38,553 nucleotides of DNA from CAJBLF01 sp964545415 (GTDB lineage Bacteria; Patescibacteriota; Gracilibacteria; Absconditabacterales; Absconditicoccaceae): assembly GCA_964545415.1 (NCBI GenBank), contig CAZJFP010000012.1, forward strand, positions 1 through 38,553. Reading direction: 5' to 3'. Each line of letters begins with the position of its first letter. The stretch's first letter is position 1. A program made the translations under genes and the position numbers. This document shows, in pieces, positions 10,804-21,830 of this stretch. A model generated the notes under the pieces. It was not told the origin of the DNA, did no database searches, and worked only from the letters and a program-made list of their open reading frames with translations.

Positions 10804-11116
10804 GAGTATAATAAGGTTACGTATAAAACAGAGTCTTTATCAGAGATAAGCATACCCTTATCAAACGAATATACCATAGAGTAGACAGAAATAGAAGTAG
10901 ACATAGCAGCATAACATCTAAATTAAGCAGCATTTGTCTATTTATATCTGGAAAAGGATACATTATAGATATTATGTGAGGTTTCTCGGTTTTTAAAATA
11001 CATATAAATTCTCTTGATTATGAAATATATTTCATTAACACATTGGACACAATAGTCCATGATTTTACAATTCCTACATTTTTCATTATTCATTTTTCAT
11101 TATTAATTAATTTAAA
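10804..11116. other. Divergent intergenic region
   Basis: About 313 bases without a gene. It must hold the minus promoter for the surface-protein/sortase pair; a weak candidate lies at TTGATA near 10860. On the plus side it ends in an AATGAA/ATTCATT-type low-complexity run (11082-11112) just before the DUF134 gene. A small TGGAC/GTCCA hairpin sits at about 11044-11059. Confidence 0.4.
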
Positions 11117-11401
11117 ATGGCCAGAACAAAAAAAGAAAGAAAAATAACCTGTACGCCAATCTGTCAACTCTTCGGTCCTCTACTCTCTAAATGAAGCAAA
11201 GAAATCATTGATTTATGACTAGACGAATACGAAGCGATCAGATTATCGGATCATGAAAAGTTAGCGATGATAGCAGCAGCCAAAAAAATGAAGATATCAG
11301 CACCTACCTTCTGCAGGATACTCAGAAGCGCTCACAAGAAAGTAGCGGATGCGTTAATCAACAATAAGACACTCAAAGTCTGCACGCAGCAATGTGAATA
11401 G
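11117..11401 (+). CDS. DUF134 helix-turn-helix protein
   Basis: 94 residues. LGLDEYEAIRLSDHEKLAMI followed by AAAKKMKISAPTFCRILRSA and HKKVADALI matches the DUF134 pattern (DExEAIRLxD, then an HTH with TFxRIL and KVADAL). Two glycines near the N-terminus are TGA. Probably a small DNA-binding regulator; its target is unknown. It ends 24 bases before the epimerase gene, so both may share a transcript. Confidence 0.85.
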
Positions 11402-11425
11402 GTTTTATATTTTACCACTATACGT

Positions 11426-12379
11426 ATGAGTAGAATTCTAGTAACCGGTGCGACAGGGCAAATCTGATCAGAATTAGTCCCTGCGTTGAGAAAAATCCAT
11501 GGAGGAGAAAATGTCATCGCTGTAGGGAATAGGACTAAACCGACAGGAGAATTATTGACAGGATGACCATTTGAAATCGCAAATGTAACAGACAAAGAAA
11601 GGATGAGAGAACTCATCCAAAAATACGATATAGATATTATCTATCATCTCGTCGGAGTATTATCTGCAACGGGAGAAAAAGATCCAAATCTTGCACGAGA
11701 TATCAACGTCAATGGATTGAAAATCATGTTGGATCTTGCTGTAGAATATAAGATAAAGAGATTCTTTCGGCCAAGCTCCATCGCAGCTTTCGGACCAAAC
11801 ACGCCTAGAATCGATACACCGCAATTCACTCCTATGGATCCGACAACCATGTACGGAGTCACCAAAGTCACAGGAGAATTATTATGCCAGTATTATTATG
11901 AAAAATACGGTTTAGATACAAGAAGTTTGAGATATCCAGGAATCATAAGCCGAAAGACTTTACCAGGAGGCGGAACGACAGATTACGCAGTCGCCATATA
12001 CTACGATGCGATAGAAAAATGATCTTACGAATTCTTCGTGAACGAAGAAACAACGCTTCCTATGATGTATATGCCAGACGCTGTCAAAGCGACTATCGAT
12101 ATCATGGAAGCAGATACTTCTGCTATAAAAATCCATACAAGCTATAATCTGACAGCCTTCTCGTTTTCAGCCAAAGAACTGGAAGAGAACGTACGTACAT
12201 TCATTCCAGGATTGACCTGCACATACGCACCTGACTTCAGACAGAAAATAGCTGACTCCCGGCCAGCATCTATCGATGACAGCGTCGCTCAAAAAGATCG
12301 GAATCGGAAACCGGAATATAATTTGAATGCTATGTCCAAGGATATGATAGACAATCTTAAAATCAAATTAGGAAAATAA
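11426..12379 (+). CDS. NAD-dependent epimerase, L-threonine 3-dehydrogenase-like
   Basis: 317 residues, an extended short-chain dehydrogenase. NAD-binding VTGATGQIGSEL at the N-terminus (GQIG glycine is TGA), catalytic Y-x3-K in TMYGVTKVTGELL, then RYPGIIS, PGGGTTDYAV and LPMMYMPDAVKA. These, with FFWPSSIAAFGP and KDWNWKPEY, are characteristic of the epimerase-type L-threonine 3-dehydrogenases. Four conserved Trp positions (FFWPSS, ADSWPAS, KDWNW) are all CGG, giving some of the clearest evidence for CGG=Trp. It would oxidise threonine to 2-amino-3-ketobutyrate. Exact substrate is inferred. Confidence 0.88.
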
Positions 12380-12420
12380 TAACTAAACAAGGACTAGTGT
12401 AATCACCTAGCCAATAAACA

Positions 12421-12448
12421 TTGACATAGAGGTTAATATAAATATAGA
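12421..12448 (+). promoter_or_regulatory. Sigma70-type promoter for the 113-residue gene
   Basis: TTGACA at 12421-12426 and TATAGA at 12443-12448, spaced 16 bases, 24 bases before the next start codon. A perfect -35 with a 5/6 -10. Confidence 0.6.
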
Positions 12449-12471
12449 GAGAAAAAATAAAATGCAAAAAT

Positions 12472-12813
12472 ATGGAATTATCATTCTTACAAAAGTTAGG
12501 GTTTGAATCGATAACGATTACAATACCCAAAGGATCCGTATCAGATGGTATCGTAGAGCCCGAGACAGGACTAAAGATATTGGAAGATAAGATCCTCAAA
12601 GGAACATTCATCCACAAAAAGAATCCCAAACTCTTGGTAGCGTTCCAAGGGGAAGAATCCAAAATAATCTTCGGTCTATTTAAAAACTGGAAAAAATATT
12701 TTGAGACTCCAGCAAACAATGCCAAATGGTTATTATCAATCAATAAATGGGAAAGTGATGATGAAATGATCCAGGAAATCTTCAAAACAATCGTAAAAAG
12801 ACATGGCAGATAA
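12472..12813 (+). CDS. Hypothetical protein, 113 residues
   Basis: I do not recognise a family. It opens MELSFLQKLGFESITITIPK and carries mixed alpha/beta sequence with Trp- and Lys-rich helices near the C-terminus (KNWKKYFET, KWLLSINKWESDDEM). No signal peptide or membrane helix. It has its own promoter (12421-12448) and terminator (12820-12846), so it is a single-gene unit between the epimerase and the MEMO gene. No TGA codons are used. Confidence 0.75.
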   Translation: MELSFLQKLGFESITITIPKGSVSDGIVEPETGLKILEDKILKGTFIHKKNPKLLVAFQGEESKIIFGLFKNWKKYFETPANNAKWLLSINKWESDDEMIQEIFKTIVKRHGR

Positions 12814-12819
12814 TGCCAG

Positions 12820-12846
12820 GAGGCGGATAATCCGCCTCTTTTTTTT
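12820..12846 (+). terminator. Intrinsic terminator
   Basis: AGGCGGA/TCCGCCT stem (12821-12827 with 12831-12837), 3-base loop, followed by C and eight T. Strong plus-strand terminator right after the 113-residue gene. Confidence 0.9.
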
Positions 12847-12885
12847 ATGCATTGAAAAATATGTGAACATAAATATATATACAAC

Positions 12886-13707
12886 ATGATCAAATCATCC
12901 AACGTCGCGGGAGCATTCTATCCTTCCGACAAAACAAAATTACTTTCTCTGCTCGACAGTTTTTTCGCTAACGTAAAAATAGACAAAGAGATAAAGGACC
13001 TAAAAGCTATCGTAGCTCCTCATGCCGGGTACATCTATTCCGGCCAAGTCGCTGCTTACTCATACACAATCCTTCAAGAATATTTGAAATTTAAAATTTC
13101 AAATTCCAAATTTCAAATTTCCACCTTCGTCATCCTCGCGCCAAGCCACTACGAATATTTCGAAGGCGTATCCGTAGGAGTATTCGACAAATTCGAGACA
13201 CCCTTGGGAACCATAGATACCGATATGGAATTAGGAAAAAAATTAATCAACCAATATCCTGATACTTTCTCCTTCGTGCCGGCTGCTTTCGATCAGGAAC
13301 ATTCCTACGAAGTGCAGCTCCCCTTCTTGCAATACATCGCGACAGGAAAATATAAGATTCTACCATTAATTTTTTGAAACGTGAATCCGATCCAGGTCGG
13401 CGATATTTTATTCGAACTCTCGAAAAAAAAAGAAATGTTCTTTATTGTTAGTTCTGATTTGAGTCATTTCATGGAATACAGCAATGCCGTCAAAACGGAT
13501 GAAGATACATTAAACGACTTCATAGAAAAAGATATCACCAAGATCGTCAACGAAGCCGATGCTTGCGGCATCCACCCACGATTAGCATTGACCGAAATAG
13601 CCATCAAAGCGAAACGGAAGCCGGAATTGCTGAAATATCTGAATAGCTGAGATACTGCGTGAGATAAGTCCCGTGTCGTAGGATACGGATCAGTCATTTA
13701 CCATTAA
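12886..13707 (+). CDS. amrB: AmmeMemoRadiSam system protein B (MEMO family)
   Basis: 273 residues. Diagnostic segments: VAGAFYPSDKTKLLSLLDSF, IVAPHAGYIYSGQVAAYSY, VILAPSHYEYFEG, FVPAAFDQEHSYEVQLPFLQ, VSSDLSHFMEY and VVGYGSVIYH. The dioxygenase-like His ligands of the fold (APHAGY, DQEHSYE, DLSHF) are kept. Catalytic activity of the family is unknown. An in-frame low-complexity insert (LKFKISNSKFQIS, near residues 67-79) interrupts the region before VILAPSHY. Its partner AMMECR1 starts 9 bases downstream; the radical-SAM member of the trio is not in this window. Confidence 0.9.
13083..13122. repeat. AAATTTCAAATTT-type low-complexity insert inside amrB
   Basis: Palindromic runs of TTTGAAATTT and AAATTTCAAA. 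The length keeps the reading frame and adds about 13 residues (FKISNSKFQIS). Confidence 0.65.
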
Positions 13708-13716
13708 CATCATCGT

Positions 13717-14298
13717 ATGGACGCTTTCCATAAAACCTGCCTCCAGCTCGCCAAGGCTTCCATCCTGGAAGAGTTCGGACTTGGAGATCCCAACAAGGTA
13801 AAGCTCGACGACGAACAGTTTTTACAGAAAAGGGCATGCTTTGTGACACTTAAGATGGATAACGAGCTTAAAGGATGTATAGGCACTATCATCCCTCATA
13901 CAAAACTTGCTAACGATATTATAGCAAATGCCAAAAACGCCGCGTTTCAGGACCCAAGATTCAAACAATTGACCATGTATGAGATAGAAAACAATAGGAT
14001 AAATATTGGTATCACCATACTTTCACCCATGATGGACAAAAAATTCTCTGATTCGACGGAATTGCTAGAATTCTTAGAAAAAGAGCATTGCGGACTCGTC
14101 ATCAAATACGGTTATAAGGAAGCGACATTCCTACCATCTGTCCGAGAGGAATTGCCGGATCCTCAAGAATTTATCTTCCATCTCCTCTACAAAGCAGGCA
14201 TAAGCTGACAGGAATTCGAGAATGAATTCCCGGATTTTTCATTTGAAATCTACTACGGAGACGAATTCAAGGAAGATCGAGATAAGATCTCCTGATAA
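13717..14298 (+). CDS. amrA: AMMECR1 domain protein (AmmeMemoRadiSam system A)
   Basis: 193 residues. Family landmarks: RACFVTLKMDNELKGCIGT (LxGCIGT box), AAFQDPRFKQLTMYEIEN (DPRF-x-x-L), GLVIKYGYKEATFLPSVWEE and LPDPQEFIFHLLYKAGIS. The Trp of PSVWEE is CGA at 14143-14145. Two TGA glycines occur near the C-terminus, where the standard code would cut about 30 residues. Probably in one operon with amrB. Function of the family is unsettled; a role in RNA or tRNA modification or redox has been suggested. Confidence 0.9.
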
Positions 14299-14333
14299 CA
14301 TTTTGTTAGCAAAAACGCCCTACCCTACTACTC

Positions 14334-14359
14334 TATATACTATTAGGTATATATTTTTT
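14334..14359 (+). terminator. Terminator of the amrB-amrA unit
   Basis: TATATAC/GTATATA stem (14334-14340 with 14347-14353), 6-base loop, then six T. Confidence 0.65.
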
Positions 14360-14399
14360 ATTAAGTCCATAATAAAAAGATAAAAATAAAAGAATAAAC

Positions 14400-14724
14400 C
14401 ACGGAGTTTTTGCATATTCATGAATCCGGAGTATACTTATGATAACATAGTTACTTATCGTAAGGCTTCACTACACACCCTTGGTATAGGTAAGTATGTT
14501 GGAGGTATTTCCTCCTTAAACACTATCTAGATCTTATACCCAATAAGATCAGATAGACCTAGAGGGAGTATCGGGGCTCTTATAAAATCTACACCAATAA
14601 TCAGCTCTGTTGATTATGCATGTGGGCTGTATGAAGCTCATCCCGATACTCTCTCGTTAAAAAGTCATGTGTACAAATAAAATACAATGAAAGACACTGA
14701 AGGTATTTCCTCCGGTGTTTTTTT
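14400..14724 (+). ncRNA. Candidate structured non-coding RNA, family unknown
   Basis: About 325 bases without a plausible gene but with many perfect stems in series: CTTATGATAA/TTATCGTAAG (14436-14445 with 14455-14464), GGAGG/CCTCC (14501-14515), CTATCT..ATCTTA/TAAGAT.AGATAG (14523-14556), a 14-bp long-range stem (14562-14575 with 14642-14655) enclosing ATAATCA/TGATTAT (14597-14603 with 14611-14617), and a terminator hairpin (14694-14718) with a T-run. It sits between a terminator and recJ. It lacks the tmRNA 3' end, SRP core and T-box motifs. Confidence 0.55.
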
Positions 14725-14879
14725 GTACTAAGAGATTTTTCGTCATTACTCCACCAGCAAGAAAAGTAGGTCATAGCCAAAAATCCAGCAAAATACAAAG
14801 TTTTATTTGTATTTGTTTTCTAAAATACTACAATCACCTCACACCGAACTTGTTTCAAACTTCTCACATATAAGCGAAT

Positions 14880-16544
14880 ATGAATTATCACGTAGTGTAC
14901 GACGATCCCAACGAAGATCTGTTGACTAGGCTTTTCAAAGTAAGATGAATCGATGATGATATCGACTCTTTTTTGGATCCAAGACTTTCCGACTATTGGT
15001 TAGACCCTTTTTTGCTGAATGACATGGAAAAAGCTGTAGAGAGAATTATCGAAGCAGTGAAAAATAAAGAAAAAATAATGATATTTGGAGATTATGATGT
15101 TGACGGCATCACCTCAAGCTACATCCTCTACGAATTCATAACAAAATTTTTGAATTATAAGAACGTCAGCATTCAATACCCTGACAGAATCAAAGAAGGA
15201 TACGGCATCAAGAAAGAACATATCGACGATATCAAGAAAAAAAACGTAGATCTGATTATCACCGTAGATAACGGTATCGCATCATTACAGGAAGCTATTT
15301 ACGCAAAAGAACAAGGGATAGACCTAATCATCACCGATCATCATCAAGACCTGGAAGCTATCCCTGAAGCAGTAGCAGTTGTCAATCCACAGATTTCTCC
15401 CAACTATCCATTCAAGGGACTGGCTGGCGTAGGCGTAAGCTTCAAACTCATCTGTGCCATGCTAACGAAATCAACATTTAATGCTAAACAGAGGAATGAA
15501 ATTTTCAATTATTTCCTACCGGTCGTGGCTATAGGAACCGTCGCTGATGTCGTCCCACTTATAGGTGAAAATAGGGTCATCGTAAAAAAATGATTAGAGC
15601 TCATGAATACGCGCAAACATCTCCCTGAATCGTTGAAATGATTTTTGGAATATCTGAATATCAAAGGAAATATCGATACCTATCACATATGATATATCAT
15701 TTGACCGAGAATCAATGCAGGCGGAAGAATCAAGTCCCCCTACGAAAGTCTGTATGCCCTCCTCTATTCCGGAGAGAAACAGCTCGAATATTTAGAAAAT
15801 TTAGAAGACATAAATACCGAGAGAAGACAGATACAGGAAAGTATGTTCAAGGAAGCAGAAGCAATGTTAGAATTGGACAAGAAGATGCTCATCGCCTATC
15901 ACGAAGAATTTCATGAAGGGATAGTAGGAATAGTCTCAGGAAGAATCACAGAAAAATACAATAAACCGTCCATGATTATGAAGGTCGATCAAGAAAAACA
16001 GGTAGCAGTCGCCTCACTCAGATGACCGGAATATTTCAGTATAATAGATTTACTAAAAGAGAATGGAGATATACTTGAAAGATTCTGATGACATAGATGA
16101 GCGGGTGGACTGACCGTAAAATTGGAACATCTGGATGATCTCATAGAAAGATTCAATACCTATTGCGAAGCACGCATCACCGAAGACCATCTGATTAAAT
16201 CAGTAGGTGTCGATACAAAAATATACGAACACGAACGGAATAATCATACACTAACGCAAATAGACAGATTAGCGCCATTCGGAGAAGGAAACGAAGAACC
16301 GATATTTCTATTCGAGGATATAGCTATTCAGAAAATAGAGAAAGTAGGAAACAAATGAAAATGTCATCTCAAAATCCATGGTACATTCGGAGAAAAAAAA
16401 ATCACCAGCATGTTCCGAGGAAAATGAAATGAAGTAGAAGAATTTATAGAACGTCATGGAAAAACGCCAGTGTCATTGGTAGGAAAAATAAGGAAGGATA
16501 CATTTAATGGATGATTTTACATAGAAGGCGCAGACATACGTTAG
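14880..16544 (+). CDS. recJ: Single-stranded-DNA exonuclease RecJ
   Basis: 554 residues, usual for RecJ. DHH phosphoesterase motifs: IFGDYDVDGITSSYIL, IITVDNGIAS, LIITDHHQ, VNPQ and IGTVADVVPL; then IIGPRINAGGRI, HEGIVGIVSGRI and the DHHA1 motif FGGHRGAGGLTV. The C-terminal OB-like part has RLAPFGEGN. More than ten glycines are TGA; the standard code would give at least five fragments. It degrades single-stranded DNA 5' to 3' in recombination and repair. The ATG at 14880 is the first in-frame start after the structured region. Confidence 0.95.
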
Positions 16545-16612
16545 ACGAATAATGAAGTTATCTTGAAACACGACCAAGGATTAGTATATTGCAAGCAATC
16601 CGAAAGTCGAAG

Positions 16613-16631
16613 TCCTCCTATGAGGATTTTA
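16613..16631 (+). terminator. Weak terminator after recJ
   Basis: TCCTC/GAGGA stem (16613-16617 with 16622-16626) and a T-run, 70 bases after the recJ stop. Confidence 0.5.
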
Positions 16632-16739
16632 TTCATTATCTAATCTAAAGCGAAAACTAAAAATCTTTTTTAAAGGTAAAAATAGAATATTAAGCATTTT
16701 AGCACTTGAACATTTTATTATTTTATCGCAAAGCAAAGT

Positions 16740-17195
16740 ATGAATCAGAACGAAGTAAATCAGATCACTAGCATCATAACCAACATAGAAGAGAAAAGGG
16801 GATATATCCCGTATTTTTCCGATCTGGAGAATCATGAAGTCTTCGGACCCGTCTTCAAGAGCGTTTCGTCGGACGACAAGATAGAGATTCAACACATCAT
16901 CAATGATTATATTGCAGAAAAAATAGAAGGAATGACCAAGACAAAATGAGGACAGCTCTTCAAAAGATTTTATGAAGCATACAATGAACTCTTTCGAAAA
17001 TTCAGGACTATGAATGAGGTTGGCATCGATCCAAAATTCCAAGAAACCGGCAAACAAGTCGAACAGGAGATATTCAAGTTAGAGGGCATATTGACCGAAA
17101 AGATGCTTAAACAAGAAAAAGGACTCGATAAAGTGATCGATTCCTTCTATAAGATAGTATATACATTTTTCCCTAAATACAATAAGATAGATTAA
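16740..17195 (+). CDS. Hypothetical helical protein, 151 residues
   Basis: Not recognised. It is predicted almost wholly alpha-helical and charged: NQITSIITNIEEKRGYI, KIEIQHIINDYIAEKIEGMT, then a second half with FYEAYNELFRKFR and a C-terminal KVIDSFYKIVYTFFPKY. No signal peptide. One in-frame TGA (KGGQL) confirms it uses the window's code and is a real gene. It converges on the alaS N-terminal gene with 28 bases between the stops. Confidence 0.8.
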
Positions 17196-17223
17196 TTTCC
17201 TTTCTACCAAAAGACGCTAAGGA

Positions 17224-18801
17224 TTATTCAACAAAATGAAGAAAAACTCAATTATATTTCTGAACCTGAATGACGTTTACTTGTTTTCCATCATCCAATT
17301 CAATCATTCACGTATCACCAGATTGTCCTCAACTTTCCGCATAAAACGGCGTTTTATCAAAAACTAGAATCCTCTGTCATTGGACTTCAAAATCCTTAAG
17401 GAGGATAACCTTTTCTGATACAAGTTCATCGTATCCCAAAAATATCGTAGGAGCTATTCACTGGAGATATTGACCTCGATCTATTCATTGTTTGAACATC
17501 TCTTTGGATCATGCACGCGATCTTTGTTGCTGTGCTTCCATTTCTTTTTCGAATCACGCAATATCAAGATGTAATCATTGTTCTTCAAGAATCTCTTTGG
17601 TCAATTCCAAAGGGAATCCAAACGTATCATAGAGTTTGAAAATATCTTTGCCTGTTATAGTAGTATGCTTTTCTCAGATAAGATCATTAAGTAATTTTTG
17701 CCCGTTGCTTATAGTTTTTTGAAATTGATGAGCTTCTTTGACAAGTATTGTACTGATCTGTTTAGTATCAGCTCTAGCTTCCATAAGTGCATCCACAAAA
17801 GTCACCATTGTGGTGATGAAAGAATCAAAAACATCTTCAGCAACAGGTTTCAATAACATAAAATTGTAATACATCCTTCTAATCAACCTTCTGAGGACAT
17901 AGCCCCTTCCCTCATTGGAAGGAATGATAGCATGAGAAATGAGATAAAATGCTGTCCTGATATGATCAGATATGATTCTACATCTCCTTTCATTGCCTTT
18001 GTAAGTAATATCGAGCGTTATTTCTATCTGATGAATCAATGAAGCAAAGATATCCGTATCAAAGACAGTTTCCTTTTCCTGTAATATTTTGGCCATTCTT
18101 TCGAACCCCATTCCCGTATCAACATTCTGATTTCTCAATTTCGTCAACAATCATTTTTCATCACGATAAAATTCCATGAATACATTGTTCCAAATTTCCA
18201 ACCGATGGTCATCATCAGTTTTAGGAGTGGATCATTTGGGTGGAAATGGTTCTTTTCCTACTCGATAAAAAATCTCAGTATCAGGTCAGCAAGGACCAAC
18301 AGCCCCAGGACTCCATCGATTGTTTTCTGCAGGCATGTATGCAACCATTTCTTCAGGCATCCCGACATCTTTTCGATATCACACAGTCTCTTCATCTCTA
18401 GGTGTGTCCTTATCTCCTTCAAAAACCGTCACTGCCAATTTTTTGGGATCAAATCACAATACATCGACAAGAAATTCCCAACTTCGTTGAACGGCTTCTT
18501 TCTTGAAATAATCACCAAGTGATCGATTTCCCATCATCTCAAAAAGGGTAAGATGACTTGCATCACCTACCTCATCGATATCGACAGTCCTGATACATTT
18601 TTGAATATTATATAATCTTTTTCCCAAAGGATGTTCTTTTCCAGAAAGATAAGGAATAAGCTGTTGCATTCCTGCAATAGTAAACATAGCAGTACTTTCC
18701 TTGCCTCCGATAAGAGAACTCTCAGGAAGATATACATGCTGTTTAGCCAACCAAAATTCATTCCGAAGATTTCTCAATTCTTTGGACGATATATTCTTCA
18801 T
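17224..18801 (-). CDS. alaS: Alanyl-tRNA synthetase N-terminal half (split AlaRS)
   Basis: 525 residues: class II catalytic core (LFEMMGNRSLGDYFKKEA; NNWWSPGAVGPCGPDTEIFY; HWLEIWNNVFMEFYRD; NQNVDTGMGFERM), the tRNA-acceptor-recognition helices (GRGYVLRRLIRRMYYN) and the start of the editing domain (FYAESGGQSGDTGG). It ends in TAA after KYNGVFLHFVE, where intact AlaRS continues toward the HxxxH editing core. The rest is encoded at 37308-38222. Trp codons NNWWS, FYWVG and HWLEI use CGA/CGG. It is the last gene of a minus-strand run from 24029. It should activate and attach alanine, but editing and C-Ala are on the other chain. Confidence 0.95.
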
Positions 18802-18828
18802 TTTTTTTACTATTATTCCCTAAAGAAA

Positions 18829-20880
18829 TTAATTTTCGACTTGTTTAAGCATTTTGTTATCTTTGATACTATCGACGAAATCATACAAGGCAACCTTATT
18901 GACGCCATCCGTAGTAAGAATATACATTTCTGGTCTATTTCCACTAGAATCAGGGATATCTATATCTATGACCTTATTGGTTCCAAGATCGAATTTGAAC
19001 ATAAAGACATAGTACAAATCATAATTGTAAGCATCAGCACTTTTTGCAGGACGAGATTCATACACAGTAAAGGTCTGATTAACCTTATCAAACAAGAATA
19101 CATATTTGGAATTAACAGAGCTGATAACCTTGACCTCATCGGAATATTGCATTGTTTTTTTGTCACCTCATTTCAAAGCTACTTCACGGACATCAAGCGT
19201 AAATGCTGTTGGAGGGTTTCTCCAAAATTGATATAACTTACCATTATTCCAAGTCATAAACGATCCATCGATAGCGAAATTAAGCAATCATGAAGAAAAA
19301 GATACTCCTGTCATATTAGAATTGAGGAAGTATTTCTGTCAGCCTTGATAAATAGTTTGAGAACCTAAGGTATTGCGATATCTCGTAACCAATGTAGTAT
19401 TACCAGCAGCACTCAAATTATCTTCAAAGACATAAAGATTTGCTTTACCATAGGTAACTACACCAGCTATGTTCTTGGTAAACGGTTCAGCATCAGTAGT
19501 GGTGACCGGCTGTGATCATTCCTTAGTAATGGAATAGATATTTGCGTTATTGGTAAAACAATAGATACCATCCTTGAGCAAGTTAATATTACATCATTTT
19601 AGGGTATCCGTAGATGGAAAGTTATAATCAATCAATGATCATCTCATAGTATCATCAAGAGCTCATACCAAAGCGGATTTGGTTCCTGCTATAATCATAT
19701 TTCTGTAGACATAGAGTCATTGTACAGTACCGAGCTTAGTCGCTTCGGAAGTATTAAAGGTCAATATTTTGGTCTTCGTACCCAACGTAGGATCATCAAA
19801 TTTGTTCATATTGCTTACATAGACGATATTGAAGCCTTTGTAATATTCCGACTGTAACAACTTTCTGAATTGTGCAACATCCTCCAACCATCTTCCCTTG
19901 CTCTGAAGTACATCAAGCTTGCTAAGGATTTCATTGTATTTGATGGACTTCTCTTCAGAAGTAGGATCCATGCCTTGGAACATAAAGAGGTCTTTTTTGA
20001 TATCCTCTATCGTCAAATCGACCGTCACTCCATCTGAAGTCACAAACGTATCAGCATTGGATTTCAACACCTGCGAAAGCAGATTGATGACCATAAACAG
20101 GATAAAAATACCGAGAATAGCTACAGTGGCCTGATATTTATTTTTGAACAACGTCTTCTTGAGCTTTTCAAACAAAGAATTTTGATTGATTTTTTGGATA
20201 TATTCTTCATGAGTTTTTACTGACGTGCCAGTGATGAGATAATGGAAGATAAATCCGAATGCTTGTTTATCAAGTCTAGCGTTGAGAAGTTCCTGAAAAA
20301 AATTGATCAAATGGGTATCCTCTGATCTCAACACGCTGGACATCTCCTTGAAATCATTATGATCGAACACATCGGAAATCTTTGTACCCACGTACAGCAA
20401 TTGATCATGGCTTTCTACATCACCCTCAATAAAATCAGAAAAAAGATCTATCTTTCATTGGTCATTGAGAGAATTTGTCAGAGTATAGTGGAGTTTTTCA
20501 TCTCTGAAGATCATGACGCTCATATCTCCTATCATAGAAAGCATGAGGATATTATCCATTACGAGCTGAATATATCACTTGATTCAGAAATATTCTACAT
20601 CACGCACCTTGTCAGCGAAAGCCTTAAGCTTGATATTGAGATTCTGCAAAGCTTCCTCAAAATTATTTTTCACGTCATCGACATCATAGGTGTCTTCATT
20701 TATTTTATCCTTCAATTCTGCAATAAACTCCTGAAGCAAGTCTTTTTGAAAATCCAAAAATTTATTTCCTTGGAATCCTACAAACATTCTCATCTTGATA
20801 CCATTATGGAGTTCTTCTACAAAATTGAATACATGTTCTTCGGAAAGATAGAGAAATTTTTTTTCTTTGAGATGCATCAA
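18829..20880 (-). CDS. PP2C-like/beta-propeller single-pass membrane protein
   Basis: 683 residues; family not firmly recognised. Residues ~1-200 look like a PP2C (PPM) fold (LYVGTKISD, LSMIGDMSVMIFRDEKLHYT), but the metal-binding Asp motifs of active phosphatases are not evident. One membrane helix follows around residue 230 (VAILGIFILFMVINLLSQVL). The remaining ~400 residues include repeated LYVYRN, GIYCFTN, NLYVFED, KYFLNS and KLYQFW strands, suggesting a beta-propeller outside the cell. Read-through of TGA is needed in many places. It lies between a wecG-type gene and the alaS half. Confidence 0.75.
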
Positions 20881-20942
20881 ACGCCACGTAAAACAACTAA
20901 AAAATCAAAAAATATCACATTTTTTATTATGTGTATATATCC

Positions 20943-21785
20943 TTAATGTTTTTTCAACAGCAAATAGACAAAAATATACGTAAAAAGCGCAAGTGTGGAC
21001 AGCACTTTCTTCATATTTCTCTTAGGATCGGAAATAAGCCTTCGTAACCGTTCCAACCTTATCTTTCTGATGAACTTAGGGGGTCTGGTCTGAGCACCCA
21101 CCCAAAAATCAAACGTACCTCACTGATTCAAAACAATAAGTCAATATTCCTTAATTTTATTCTTGTTGGCCAAGCTTCGGATTTCCTGAATAGGATAGAT
21201 AGGGGTTGTTCTTGCATTCAAGAGGATATTGATATCACCATCTCTGCCTTTCATAGCAAGATTTACATTTTCCCGATCAAGATTAGTATATCAATCCTGT
21301 GCATAGATAACATTATATCATTGTTTGAGGAGATAATCCTTGGTCTTTTCCAGAAGATGAGGATAGGTTCCATACAGGATCACATTTACATTCCTATCTG
21401 ACATATGCGATTTTGCATACGAGAGAAAATACGGACAAAAATCTGTTCCATTCAGATTCGGCAACCGTTTTTTCTTAGCAAGATAATAAAAAAGCTGCAG
21501 AGCTATGCCATCGATCAAAACAACATCAGCATCAATGATTGCTTGCTGATACGTAGCATGAATAGATGGTATATCCATAGATTTGTAATCAGTAAGCAAG
21601 GCTTCTTGAAACGCTTTAGTTGGATAGGAAGTATGATGGACATCAAAAAGTTTTTTTCCAGAAACATTAGCAAAATAGAGATAATCAACGATACAGAAAC
21701 CCTTCCTGTCATAGAGACCGAGAATATGTTCGCATGCCTGATCGGCAGTTCATTGGAACAACGTATTGAGGATTTTTTTGTACAC
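20943..21785 (-). CDS. WecG/TagA/CpsF-family glycosyltransferase
   Basis: 280 residues. DADVVLIDGIALQLFYYLAK then NLNGTDFCPYFLSYAKS, NVILYGTYPHLLEKTKDYLL, and LIVLNQGGTFDFWVG follow the WecG/TagA pattern (ADG, R/N-x-x-G-x-D, LYG.P, and G.vG..D.w.G). Such enzymes add N-acetylmannosamine or a similar sugar to lipid-linked intermediates for surface polymers. A C-terminal hydrophobic segment (STLALFTYIFVYLLL) suggests membrane anchoring. Start is GTG at 21785. It lies 45 bases after the amidase gene and 62 before the PP2C-like gene. Confidence 0.8.
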
Positions 21786-21830
21786 AAGAAATATATTTAG
21801 GAGGTAAATTCTAGAATCCGTAATTCACAA

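Noticed and set aside
14400..14724. tmRNA assignment for the structured region
   Set aside because: Length would fit, but the tRNA-like 3' end with GGTTCGA and a tag reading frame are missing.
14601..14798. 65-residue minus-strand reading frame
   Set aside because: It overlaps the structured RNA candidate and has no protein-like pattern.
17224..18801. alaS N-half as a frameshifted or eroded pseudogene
   Set aside because: All catalytic motifs are intact, the stop is a clean TAA at a domain border, and the missing part exists as an intact gene.
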